Shown piece by piece: positions 52,702-62,500 of a stretch of DNA of 64,000 nt (its first letter is position 1; each line of letters starts with the position of its first letter). A model generated the notes under the pieces. That model was not told where the DNA came from and did not search any database. It was given only the letters and a program-made list of their open reading frames with translations. The translations under genes were made by a program, and so were the position numbers. Origin of the DNA: Bradyrhizobium yuanmingense (GTDB lineage: Bacteria; Pseudomonadota; Alphaproteobacteria; Rhizobiales; Xanthobacteraceae); assembly GCF_900094575.1 (NCBI RefSeq), contig NZ_FMAE01000003.1:62001-126000 (forward strand), written 5' to 3'.

Positions 52702-53721
52702 ATGACCATTGCCAGAGCAGGATGGATTGCGACTTTGCTGCTCGGCCTCGTGATGGCGGGGGGCGTGCAGCCTTCTCCTGCTGCGGCCGACGATGCGTGG
52801 CCGGTCAAGAACAAGCTGATCGGCAAGGACGGAGGCAAGTCGAAGGATGTCAGCGGCATCGCCTGCACGACCGCTGATGGGTTTCCCCGTTCGTGCCTCG
52901 TTATCGACGACAATCTCCAGGGCGCTCAATTCATCGAATTGACCGACGGCAAGCTCGTCGCCGGCAGCCCCGTGAAGTTGATCAACAACACGTTCAATGG
53001 CAAGGCGCTCGAACTTGATGGCGAGGGCGTCGCCTTCTCCAAACGGCAGTATTACGTCATCGGCTCGCATGGTCATCCGCGGGACAAGGACCACAAGCTC
53101 GACCCCAAGAAAGATGCCGATAAGATTCGGGCCAGGATTGCCGCAAGCAGCCAGATCGTTCGGTTCCGCACGACGGGGGCAGATGGCAATGCGTCGGGCA
53201 TCGAGCGTACGGGGCAATTGCGAGAGGTCATCGCGGCCGAACCTGCGCTTCTCGAGTTCATGGATATCAGGCTGGAGAAGAACGGCTTGACCATCGAGGG
53301 CGTGGCGATCAAGGACGATCGGACGTTGCTCGCGGGATTCCGGGGGCCCGTCTTGAACGACAATCGCGCCGTCGTCCTGTCGGTAGAGATAGACGCGCTG
53401 TTCGGTGATCGAAAAAGCACGTCTCACCGGCTGTTCCGACTTCCGCTCGGTGACAACAGGGGTGTACGCGATCTCGCCGCGTTCGGCGATCGCACCCTCA
53501 TCCTGGCCGGTCCTGGTGCGGACGGGCCGGGAGCCTACGCAATGTATTCTTGGGACGGAGCGTCCGAGACCGTACGGCTATTGAAGGAACTCCCGTTCGA
53601 TCCAAAGCGAAAGCCGGAGGGACTACTGCCGCTGGGCGCGACTTCCGCCGGATTGCGCGTCCTGATCATATTCGACAGCGATAAGGAAGGTACGCCCACC
53701 CCCATCGAAATACCACGATGA
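52702..53721 (+). CDS. Exported DUF3616-like protein
   Basis: This 339-aa protein has a signal peptide (GWIATLLLGLVMAGG, cleavage near PAAADD) and a beta-propeller-like body. The repeated LEFMDIRLEKNGLTIEGVAI, FRGPVLNDNRAVVLSVEID and KRKPEGLLPL segments match the DUF3616/esterase-like-propeller pattern in which GLTIEG-type strands recur. GGGAGG five bases before ATG 52702 supports this start over a longer frame from 52465. It is probably periplasmic; function unknown. Confidence 0.78.
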   Translation: MTIARAGWIATLLLGLVMAGGVQPSPAAADDAWPVKNKLIGKDGGKSKDVSGIACTTADGFPRSCLVIDDNLQGAQFIELTDGKLVAGSPVKLINNTFNGKALELDGEGVAFSKRQYYVIGSHGHPRDKDHKLDPKKDADKIRARIAASSQIVRFRTTGADGNASGIERTGQLREVIAAEPALLEFMDIRLEKNGLTIEGVAIKDDRTLLAGFRGPVLNDNRAVVLSVEIDALFGDRKSTSHRLFRLPLGDNRGVRDLAAFGDRTLILAGPGADGPGAYAMYSWDGASETVRLLKELPFDPKRKPEGLLPLGATSAGLRVLIIFDSDKEGTPTPIEIPR

Positions 53722-53802
53722 ACGGGATCGGACCTCCCCTCGCCTTGTCCGGCCGGCCGAACGAACGAGGCGCCACCTTCCATCATTTCCGGAGGGAGTC
53801 CG

Positions 53803-55224
53803 TCAGCGAGCCGGTGGCGGCAAGCGGCCGAACGCAGCCTCGAGCGCCATGCCGATCGCGAGCAGGCGGGAATCGCTACCAGCGGGGCCATCGAGCTCAA
53901 GCCCGATCGGCAATCTGCTGCTGGCACCGAGCGCGATCGGGATCTGGATGCCGGGAATCCCGGCATTGCTGCCGGGGTCCGTGTTCTGAATGAACAGGCC
54001 GAAATTCTCGAGGCTGCTGGACTCCGGATTGGAGGGGATGGCGACGCGCGGCGTGGTCGGGAAGGCGATCGCATCGAGCCGGTTGTCGGCAAAGCTCCTG
54101 GTGTACAGCGCCTGCAGCGCGGGGCGCGCAATCTCGATCGCGGCGTCGTAGATCGGCTTGGCGTCGACCAGGGTGCCGTCGGGACCAGGCAGCTTGCGCG
54201 GGATCACCAAGCCGTCATAGGTGCCCTTCACATCGGCGCTGGCGATCTGCTCCGCCAATGCCGCGATGGAGAGGCCGGTGCCGGTGTGCCTGAGATAGGC
54301 GACCAGATCGTCATAGGCCTCGTACAGCGCGACGGGAAAGCTGACCTGGGCGTCGAGCTCTGCCAGTTGCGGCATCTCGATCCCGACGACCGTGACGCCT
54401 TGCACCTTCATTTTCGCGACGGCTTCCTGGAACGCGGCCTCGGTGTCGGCATCGAGATTGGCCAGCATCGATCTCGCGAGGCCGACGCGGACCTGCGTCA
54501 GATCCGCCGGCGCAAGCGCATCGCCACCGGCGATGACGCGGTCGAGCAGCGCGACATCCGCCATGGTCGCAGCCATCGGGCCTGCGGTATCGCGGGTGTG
54601 CGAGATCGGTGCGATGCCGTCTTGCGGGTAGCGGCCGACCGTCGGGCGCAGCGAGGCGCATCCGTTCAGGGCGGCAGGCACCCGCACCGATCCGCCGGTG
54701 TCCGTGCCGAGCCCGCCGGCGACGATCCGTGCGCCAATCGCCGCCCCCGTGCCTGACGAGGAGCCGCCGGCGATCAAAGTGCGATCATAGGCGTTGCGCA
54801 CGCCATACTCGGCGCCGGTCTTGAACGCGGTGTTGTAGCCGGAGATGCCGAAGGCGAGCTCGTGCATGCTGGTCTTGCCGATGATGACCGCCCCGGCATC
54901 GCGCAGCTTTGTCACGACAGGCGCGTCGGCCTTCGGAATGTAATCCTTCAGCGCCGGTGTGCCGGCGCTGCAGGGCAGTCCCGCGACCTCGATATTGTCC
55001 TTGATCACGATAGGTACGCCGCCGAGCGGCTTTGTCTTGTCGCCTGCCGCGTCGAACGCGGCCGCGGCCTTCAAGGCGCCGGCTTCGTCCAGGGTGACAA
55101 AGGCATTGAGCTCGGCGTTGGCCTTGGCACGGGCCAGGGCTTCCCGGGTGAGTGCGGTGCTCGTGAATGTCCCGGCGGCGAGGCCGGCCGCGGCCTCCGT
55201 CAGTGTCAACTGGTCGAAATCCAT
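53803..55224 (-). CDS. Amidase-signature-family amidohydrolase
   Basis: This 473-aa member of the amidase signature family has the Ser-cisSer-Lys catalytic set. Lys75 lies in PIVIKDNIEV, the Ser-rich loop is IAGGSSSGTGAA, and the nucleophile Ser179 lies in GTDTGGSVRVPAA. It hydrolyses amides such as indole-acetamide, acrylamide or acyl-amides. The following gene on the same strand, 68 bp upstream of its start, encodes indolepyruvate oxidoreductase, so an indole-acid link is tempting but unproven. The ribosome site is weak. Confidence 0.92.
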   Translation of the reverse strand: MDFDQLTLTEAAAGLAAGTFTSTALTREALARAKANAELNAFVTLDEAGALKAAAAFDAAGDKTKPLGGVPIVIKDNIEVAGLPCSAGTPALKDYIPKADAPVVTKLRDAGAVIIGKTSMHELAFGISGYNTAFKTGAEYGVRNAYDRTLIAGGSSSGTGAAIGARIVAGGLGTDTGGSVRVPAALNGCASLRPTVGRYPQDGIAPISHTRDTAGPMAATMADVALLDRVIAGGDALAPADLTQVRVGLARSMLANLDADTEAAFQEAVAKMKVQGVTVVGIEMPQLAELDAQVSFPVALYEAYDDLVAYLRHTGTGLSIAALAEQIASADVKGTYDGLVIPRKLPGPDGTLVDAKPIYDAAIEIARPALQALYTRSFADNRLDAIAFPTTPRVAIPSNPESSSLENFGLFIQNTDPGSNAGIPGIQIPIALGASSRLPIGLELDGPAGSDSRLLAIGMALEAAFGRLPPPAR

Positions 55225-55292
55225 GATGCATCACCCGATTGCAGGAGGCCATCAGAGCGCCCCTTAGAGGCTGAAGCGTCCGCGGCGCCGCG

Positions 55293-58200
55293 TCAACCGG
55301 TGGCGTGCATCCTTGCCGGCGATGGCGTGTCCAGTTCGGCGAGCAGCCGCTCGACTTCGGCCTTCACCTTCAAAATCGCGATGTCCTTCACCGGGCCATA
55401 GCCGCGGATATCCATCGGGCCTTTGGCGATCGCCACGAGATTTGGCAGATGCGCCGCATCGAGCTCGCCCAGCATCCGATCGACCAGGCCTTCATACCAG
55501 GCGATCAGTTCACGCTCGGCGCGCCGTTCCGCGGTGTAGCCGAACGGATCGAACGGCGTTCCACGCAGTGCTTTCAAGCGCGCGAGCATGGCCAGAGGCA
55601 CCTGAATCCACTGGCCGAAGGCGCGTTTGCGCGGACGTCCCCGTGCATCGCGCCGCGACTTCAGAAACGGCGGGGCGAGGTGGTACTGGATGCTGAAGCC
55701 GTCCTCGAATTCACGCTTCAGCTCGTCGAGAAAGCCGCTTCGCATGTGCAGCCGCGCCACCTCGTACTCGTCCTTGTAGGCCATCAGCTTGAACAGGCCG
55801 CGAGAGACCGCCTCGGTCAGCGCCTGGCTGTTCAGCTTGGCCTCGGCATTGCGGACCTTTCCGACCATCGCCCGGTAGCGCGCCGCGTAGGCGTCGTCCT
55901 GATAGGTCGTGAGGAACTCGGCGCGCCGGGCAATGATCTGGTCGAGCGTCTCGGCTTCAGGTGCCTTGTCCGAGGTCGGCAGAAAATCCGGATCGGCAGC
56001 GGCGATCCGGCCCCAGGCAAAGGCCTGCTTGTTGCGCTCGACCGCGACGCCGTTGAGCTCGATCGCGCGGAGCAGCGCCTGCAGCGAAACAGGGACGAGA
56101 CCGCGCTGCCAGGCAAAGCCCAGCATGATGATGTTGGCGTAGACGGCATCGCCGAGCAGGCGCTCGGCCAGCGCATTGGCATTGAACCTGTCGAGATTGT
56201 GCTCGCCGATGACCTGACCGATTGCGCGCAGGCGGCTTGGCGCAGCGAGATCGGCGTCGCGGAAGCGGACCACGTCGCCGGTCGGCATTTCCGCGGTGTT
56301 GACGGCGGCACGGGTGCCGCGGCGATATGTGCCTGATGCCTTGGGCGAGGAGCTGACGACGAGGTCGCAGCCGATCAGCGCATCGGCCGCGCCCTGGTCG
56401 ATGCGAACCTGGTGCAGCGCCTCGGGGCTCGCGGCCAGGCGAATGTAGCTCAGCACAGGCCCGAATTTCTGCGCAAAGCCGGTGAAGTCGAGCACCGAAA
56501 CGCCGCGGCGTTCCAGATGCGCGCCCATGCCGATCAGCGCGCCGACGGTGATCACGCCGGTGCCGCCGACGCCGGTCACCAAGAGATCGTAGGGCCGCTC
56601 GAGCGTTGCGGGCGCGGGCAGGGGTAGTGTGGCGGCGCGGTCGGCCGCGTCGATATGGCTCGCGCTCTTCTTCCGCCGCGTCGCGCCTTCGACCGTGACA
56701 AAGCTCGGGCAGAAGCCGTTGAGGCAGGAAAAATCCTTGTTGCAGGCCGACAGATTGATCTGCCGCTTGCGGCCGAACGGCGTCTCCTTCGGCTCGACGC
56801 TGAGGCAGTTGGATTCGACCGAGCAGTCGCCGCAGCCTTCGCAGACGAGGTCGTTGATGTAGGCGAAGCGCTTGGGATCGGCCATCTGCCCGCGCTTGCG
56901 CCGGCGCCGCTTCTCGGTGGCGCAGGTCTGCTGGTAGATCAGCACCGAGACGCCGGGAACCTCGCGCAGCTCGCGCTGCACGGCATCCATCTCCTCACGC
57001 GGATGGATGGTCACGCCGGATGGCAGGTCGGCCGGCCTGAATTGCGCGGGATCGTCCGACACCAGGGCGATGCGCTCGACACCTTCGGCGCGGACGCTGT
57101 GGGCGATGGCATGGACGCTGACGGGCCCGTCGACCGGCTGGCCGCCGGTCATGGCGACCGCGTCGTTGAACAGGACCTTATAGGTGATGTTGGCCTTGGC
57201 CGCGATCGCCTGCCGGATCGCCATCGAGCCGGAGTGATAATAGGTGCCTTCGCCGAGATTCTGGAACACGTGCTTGCGGCCGGTAAATCGCGATGAAGCA
57301 GCCCAGTTCACGCCCTCGCCGCCCATCTGGATCAGCGAGGAGGTCTCGCGGTCCATCCAGCTCGCCATGAAGTGACAGCCGATGCCGGCGAGCGCCTTCG
57401 ATCCTTCCGGCACTTTGGTCGAGGTGTTGTGCGGACATCCCGAGCAGAAATAGGGCGTGCGCGTCGCGCCGCTGACATTGATCGTTCGCGCGGCTTCCGG
57501 CATCAAGGCGGCCGCGCGCGCGGCGAGATTGAGACCCGGAAACATCGGATCGAGCCGGCGCGCGAGCACGTTCGCGAGCGCGCGAGGCGACAATTCGCCG
57601 ATCCAGGAGATCAGCCGTACGCCGGTTTCGTCGTGCTTGCCGACCATGCGCTCGGGCTTGCTGCCGGGATAGTCGTAAAAATACTCCTTGAACTGGCTCT
57701 CGATGATGCCGCGCTTCTCCTCGACCACCAGGATCTCGCGCTTGCCTCTCACGAACTCCATCGCGTCGTGCAGCGCCAGCGGCCAGACCATGCCGACCTT
57801 GTAGACGTCGATGCCGATGCGGCGACAGGCCGCTTCATCGAGGCCCATCAGCCGCAGCGCTTCCATCAGGTCGAGATGCGCCTTGCCGGTGGTGACGATG
57901 CCGTAGGTGGCGCTGGGGATATCGTAGATGTGCCGGTCGATCGGGTTGGCCTTGGCAAAGGCGTAGACCGCGTGCTTCTTCGCTTCCAGCCGTTCCTCGA
58001 TCTGCGGGCCCGGCAAATCGGGCCAGCGATAGTGCAGGCCGCCCGGCGGCGGCGTGAAGTCTGGCGTGCGGAAGAGGCGCGGCGGGCGGAGCGCGACGGA
58101 GGCGCCCGATTCCACGATCTCGGAGATCGCCTTGAAGCCGACCCACATGCCGGAGAAGCGGCTCAGCGCGTAGCCATATTCGCCGAACGCCAGATATTCG

Positions 58201-58742
58201 CCGACGTCCGAGGGGTGCAACGTCGGCATGAACCAGCTCATGAAGGCGACGTCGGACTGGTGCGGCATCGAGGAGGAGACGCAGCCATGGTCGTCGCCGG
58301 CGACCACCAGCACGCCGCCATGCGGCGAGGAGCCATAAGCGTTGCCGTGCTTGAGCGCATCGCCGGACCGATCGACGCCCGGGCCCTTGCCGTACCAGAG
58401 CCCGAACACGCCATCGACCTCGCGGTCGCCTTGCGTCTCGACCTGTTGCGATCCCAGCACCGCGGTAGCCGCGAGGTCCTCGTTCACGGCGGGGAGGAAT
58501 TCGATGCGGTCCCGCTTGAGCCGCTGCTGGATGCGCCAGAGCTCGAGATCGATGCCACCGAGCGGCGAGCCGCGATAGCCGGAGATGAAGCCGGCGGTGT
58601 TGAGCCCGGCCGCACGGTCTCGTCGCGCCTGGTCGAGCGCGATGCGGACGATGGCCTGCGTGCCCGTGAGGAAGACGCGGCCCTCCTCGCGTTCATAGCG
58701 ATCGGAGAGCTCGTACGTGTCGAGTGACGGAGTGGCGTCCAT
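55293..58742 (-). CDS. Fused indolepyruvate:ferredoxin oxidoreductase (IorA-IorB type)
   Basis: This 1149-aa single-chain enzyme joins the TPP-dependent alpha part with the gamma part. In order, it has a pyrimidine-binding region (GYRGSPLGGID), a PP/Mg region (GEGVNWAASSRF, GGQPVDG), and a cysteine-rich ferredoxin-like segment (YINDLVCEGCGDCSVESNC, then CNKDFSCLNGFC). The pyruvate-oxidoreductase gamma domain follows (GVGGTGVITVGALIGMGAHL). It oxidatively decarboxylates aryl- or branched 2-oxo acids to acyl-CoA, reducing ferredoxin. It is divergent from an Lrp/AsnC regulator, the usual partner. It is typical of fused alphaproteobacterial versions. Confidence 0.93.
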   Translation of the reverse strand: MDATPSLDTYELSDRYEREEGRVFLTGTQAIVRIALDQARRDRAAGLNTAGFISGYRGSPLGGIDLELWRIQQRLKRDRIEFLPAVNEDLAATAVLGSQQVETQGDREVDGVFGLWYGKGPGVDRSGDALKHGNAYGSSPHGGVLVVAGDDHGCVSSSMPHQSDVAFMSWFMPTLHPSDVGEYLAFGEYGYALSRFSGMWVGFKAISEIVESGASVALRPPRLFRTPDFTPPPGGLHYRWPDLPGPQIEERLEAKKHAVYAFAKANPIDRHIYDIPSATYGIVTTGKAHLDLMEALRLMGLDEAACRRIGIDVYKVGMVWPLALHDAMEFVRGKREILVVEEKRGIIESQFKEYFYDYPGSKPERMVGKHDETGVRLISWIGELSPRALANVLARRLDPMFPGLNLAARAAALMPEAARTINVSGATRTPYFCSGCPHNTSTKVPEGSKALAGIGCHFMASWMDRETSSLIQMGGEGVNWAASSRFTGRKHVFQNLGEGTYYHSGSMAIRQAIAAKANITYKVLFNDAVAMTGGQPVDGPVSVHAIAHSVRAEGVERIALVSDDPAQFRPADLPSGVTIHPREEMDAVQRELREVPGVSVLIYQQTCATEKRRRRKRGQMADPKRFAYINDLVCEGCGDCSVESNCLSVEPKETPFGRKRQINLSACNKDFSCLNGFCPSFVTVEGATRRKKSASHIDAADRAATLPLPAPATLERPYDLLVTGVGGTGVITVGALIGMGAHLERRGVSVLDFTGFAQKFGPVLSYIRLAASPEALHQVRIDQGAADALIGCDLVVSSSPKASGTYRRGTRAAVNTAEMPTGDVVRFRDADLAAPSRLRAIGQVIGEHNLDRFNANALAERLLGDAVYANIIMLGFAWQRGLVPVSLQALLRAIELNGVAVERNKQAFAWGRIAAADPDFLPTSDKAPEAETLDQIIARRAEFLTTYQDDAYAARYRAMVGKVRNAEAKLNSQALTEAVSRGLFKLMAYKDEYEVARLHMRSGFLDELKREFEDGFSIQYHLAPPFLKSRRDARGRPRKRAFGQWIQVPLAMLARLKALRGTPFDPFGYTAERRAERELIAWYEGLVDRMLGELDAAHLPNLVAIAKGPMDIRGYGPVKDIAILKVKAEVERLLAELDTPSPARMHATG

Positions 58743-58830
58743 GGCGGACCTCGCGCGGCATCCTGCCCAGTGATGGAAGGCTATGCCCGGGCCGCTGGTA
58801 GGTCTTACCTATTTATCCCTTCTGCTATGG

Positions 58831-58846
58831 AAATTCGGTACAATTT
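58831..58846. promoter_or_regulatory. Possible Lrp-type site
   Basis: AAATT, six bases, then AATTT form a 16-bp AT-rich inverted repeat in the gap between the oxidoreductase and the Lrp/AsnC gene. Such imperfect AT-rich repeats are typical Lrp sites, but this one is short. Confidence 0.4.
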
Positions 58847-58894
58847 TGCATGCAGGCGTCCAATCTGGTAGATCTGCTCGAACTGGAGCCTCCC

Positions 58895-59350
58895 ATGATC
58901 GAAGAGCAGGACACCCGCATTCTCGCCCATCTCCAGCGAGATGGCCGCGCCACCAATCAGCAACTCGCCGACGGGGTCGGCATGTCCACCTCGGCCTGCT
59001 GGCGGCGGGTGCGGGCGCTGGAGGAGAGCGGCGTCATCCAGGGCTATGCGGCGCTGGTCGCGCGCGAACGGGCAGGCTTTGCGATGTCCGCCATCCTCCA
59101 CGTCTCGCTGGAGCGGCACGATGCAAAGTTCGTCGATGAATTCGTGGCGAGGGTCACCAAGCGCCGCGAGGTGCTGGAGTGTTTTGCGACCACCGGGGAC
59201 GCCGATTATCATTTGCGCGTCGTCGTGCAGGACATGGCGGCCTACAACCGCTTCCTCGACGAGTTCATGTTCCGCATCCCCGGCATCCGCTACGTCCGCA
59301 GCAACGTGGTGCTGAAGGAGATCAAGACCAGCGTGGCGCTGCCGTTTTGA
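58895..59350 (+). CDS. Lrp/AsnC-family transcriptional regulator
   Basis: This 151-aa protein has an N-terminal helix-turn-helix (TNQQLADGVGMSTSACWRRV, then LEESGVIQGY) and a C-terminal RAM/AsnC ligand domain (TTGDADYHLRVVVQDMAAYN). GGAG seven bases upstream supports ATG 58895; an in-frame ATG at 58850 would add 15 atypical residues. It is divergent from the fused indolepyruvate oxidoreductase and probably regulates it in response to an amino or oxo acid. Confidence 0.92.
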   Translation: MIEEQDTRILAHLQRDGRATNQQLADGVGMSTSACWRRVRALEESGVIQGYAALVARERAGFAMSAILHVSLERHDAKFVDEFVARVTKRREVLECFATTGDADYHLRVVVQDMAAYNRFLDEFMFRIPGIRYVRSNVVLKEIKTSVALPF

Positions 59351-59594
59351 AGGAGGTGCTACGGCACAGCGATATCAACCTCCCGTAAACCAACACAGGC
59401 TGCAAAGTGGTAACTGAACATGCCATTCGTAGGCGGTTCGGCGTCGCGGCGGTATTCCGGTCAGTTTTGTCGCGCTCGTTCGCAGCTCGTTCACTTTGAT
59501 CGACGGTTTGCGCCGCGCAATAACGACCACTTAGGCGATCGCCGCGCATAAAGGTCCCGGGAAAAATAGGCAGAAATGCCTGGGAGCTGAGATC

Positions 59595-62500
59595 GTGCCG
59601 ACGACACTCGCGCGCACCTTTGCGGCGTTGAGCGCCATCAATGAAGCGATCCTGTACGCGAGATCGCCGGAGGAGCTGTACCAGAAGGTCTGCGACGCCG
59701 GGTTTTCGAGCGGGGATTTTCTGGCCGTTGCCGTTTTCCTGGTCGAGCTGGACGGCCGAAGGCTGCGCTACGCGGCCGGTTGTGGCGATGACGTTGCGCG
59801 GCTCCGCTCGATCGTGATCACGACGGAAGCCGGGACGCCTGAAGGATCCGGCGTCGGCGGCGAGGCGTTTCGCGATCAGAAGCTGTGCGTCAGCAACGAC
59901 TATCTGAACGATCCGCGCTCGCTGGCGTGGCGCGAAGGCGCCGCCAAGGCGCATATCGGTGCGGCCGCGGCGCTGCCGCTGCTCTGCAATGGCAAGAGCG
60001 TCGGCGTATTGTATGTGACGCGGGGCGAGGCCAACTCGCTGAACGAGCAGATGGTGTCACTGTTCGAGCGCATGTCGGCGAACATTTCCTACGCGCTGGA
60101 CAATTTCGCCCGTGAGACCGCGCGGCAGACCAGCGAGCGGGCGACGCGGCGCCTCAACCGCATGTTCGGCGCCATCAGCGCCACCAACGAAGCTATCCTG
60201 CGCGCCAAGACCGAGCGGGAGCTATACCAGCTCGTGTGCGACGCTTCGGTCCACAGCGGCAAGTCGCTGGCGACCATCGTGCTACTTCGCGAGCCGGACT
60301 CGCACTGGATGAAGCCTGTCGCCGCCACCGGGCAGAACCTCGATCTCGTCACCCAGGCACGCTATTCGGTCGATCCGGACAATCCTTACGGCAAGGGTAT
60401 CTCGGGCGAGGTGTTCCGGACGCAGAAAGCCATTGTCGAGGACGATCTCGCCAGCCGCACCAGGGGCACGCCGTGGGAGCAGGCCAACGTCAACACCGGC
60501 GTCGCCGCCTGCGTGGTCGCGCCGTTGATCAGGCACGGCGAGAGCGTCGGCGTGCTGCTGTTCTTCATCAGCCGGTCCTGGGCCAAAGACGAGGAGATCG
60601 TCGCGCTGCTGCTGCGCATGGCCGAGAACGTCTCCTTCGCGATCGAGAATTTCGGCCGCGAGGCCGAGAAAGCCCGGATCTCCGCCGAAGAAGAGTGCCT
60701 GGCGCGCATGTATGCAGCGCTCAGCGCCACCAACGAGGCGATCCTGCGGGCACGGTCGCGGGCTGAGCTGTTCGACCTCGTCTGCGAGGCGACCGCAACG
60801 GGAGCAAAGTTCACCTCAGCCACCGTCGCGCTGGTCGACGATCGGACCGGGCTGCTGCGCGTCGTCGCCTGCTACGGCCCGAATGCGGATCAGGTTCGCA
60901 ACTTCACGTTCTCCACCTCCGACCAGGTGCCCGAAGGGCGCGGCTTGACCGGCACCGCGTTTCGCACGCGCCAGCCCGCCGTCAGCAACGACGTGCTCGC
61001 CGACGACCGCATTGCGCCCTGGCAGGCCAGCGCCCGCCGCACCGGCATCGCATCCTCCGCGGCCTTGCCGCTGTTCAACGGCGACCGGGTCGAGGGCGTC
61101 TTTCTGTTCAACTCCCCGGAGCGCGGCACCTTCACGCCGGAGCTCGTCGAGCTGCTGCGCAAGCTTCAGGCCAACGTCGCCTTCGCGCTCGAAAGCTTCG
61201 ACCGTGCCGATGAGAAGGCGCGGGCGGACAAGCAGCGCAATCGTCTGAGCGGAATGTTCGAGGCGCTGAGCGCGACCAACGAAGCCATCATGCGCGCCAA
61301 GACGCGCGAGGAGTTGTTCGACGCGGCCTGCCAGGCGGCCGTGCTCGGCGATCTGTTCGCCTCGGCGACGATCGGCATCATCGACGAGGCACGCGAACTC
61401 GTCCGCGTCGTTGCCGTCAAGGGACGCTTGCAGGAGCGCATGAGCGGGCGTACCTGCATCATTTCCGCCGACCATCCCGAGGGCCAGGGCATCATCGGCA
61501 CCTCGCTGCGGACGTGCCGGCCCAGTGTGATGAACGATTATCTGAACGAGCCGCGCTCCGCATATTGGCGCGCGCAGGCCATCGAGGATGGAACGCGGGC
61601 TGCGGCGAGCTTCCCGCTTCTGAGAGCGGGACGGGAACCGGTCGGCATTCTGCTCTTCCTCGCACCGGAAGAGAATACGTTCACGCCCGATCTGGTCGAG
61701 CTGCTCGGGCGGCTCGCGGAGAACGTCTCCTTCGCACTCGACAATTTCGAGCGCGCCGAGGAGAAGGCCCGCACCGAAGCGCAGAAGGAGCGCCTGACGC
61801 GCATGTTCGCGGCGCTGAGCGCGACCAACGAGGCGATCATGCGCGCGAAGTCGCGGGCCGAGCTGTTCGACCTCGTCTGCCTTGCGGCGTCGAACGGCGC
61901 CAAGTTCACTTCGACCACGATTGCCCTGGCCAGACCCGGCACGGACCAGCTCGAGATCGTCGCCGCCGCAGGTCCCTCCGCCGGCACCACGCGCAATGTC
62001 CGTCTTTCCGTCGATCCCGAACGGCCGGAAGGGCGCGGCATGAGCGGCACGGCGTTCCGCACGCGCCAGCCCTGCATCAGCAACGATTATCTCAACGACG
62101 ACCGCGTCCGTGTCTTCCACCCCATCGTGCGCGCGGACGGCGCGCGGTCGGGCGCCGCGTTTCCGCTCATCGTGCACGACCAGGCGGTCGGCGTCATGAT
62201 CTACATGTCGACCGAACCGGCGACCTTCACGCCCGAATTCGTCGAGCTGTTGCAGCGCCTCGCCGACAACGTCTCCTTCGCGATGGAGAACTTCGATCGC
62301 GCCGACGAGAAGAACAAGGCCGACGAGCGCATCGAATACCTCGCCTCGCACGACAGCCTGACCGATCTGCCGAACCGCGAGACCTTCAACGCCCTGCTGC
62401 GCGAGGCGATCGATGCGGCGCAACGCCACGATCACCGCTTTGCGGTGCTGTTCATCGACCTCGACCGCTTCAAGGTCATCAACGATTCGCTGGGTCACGA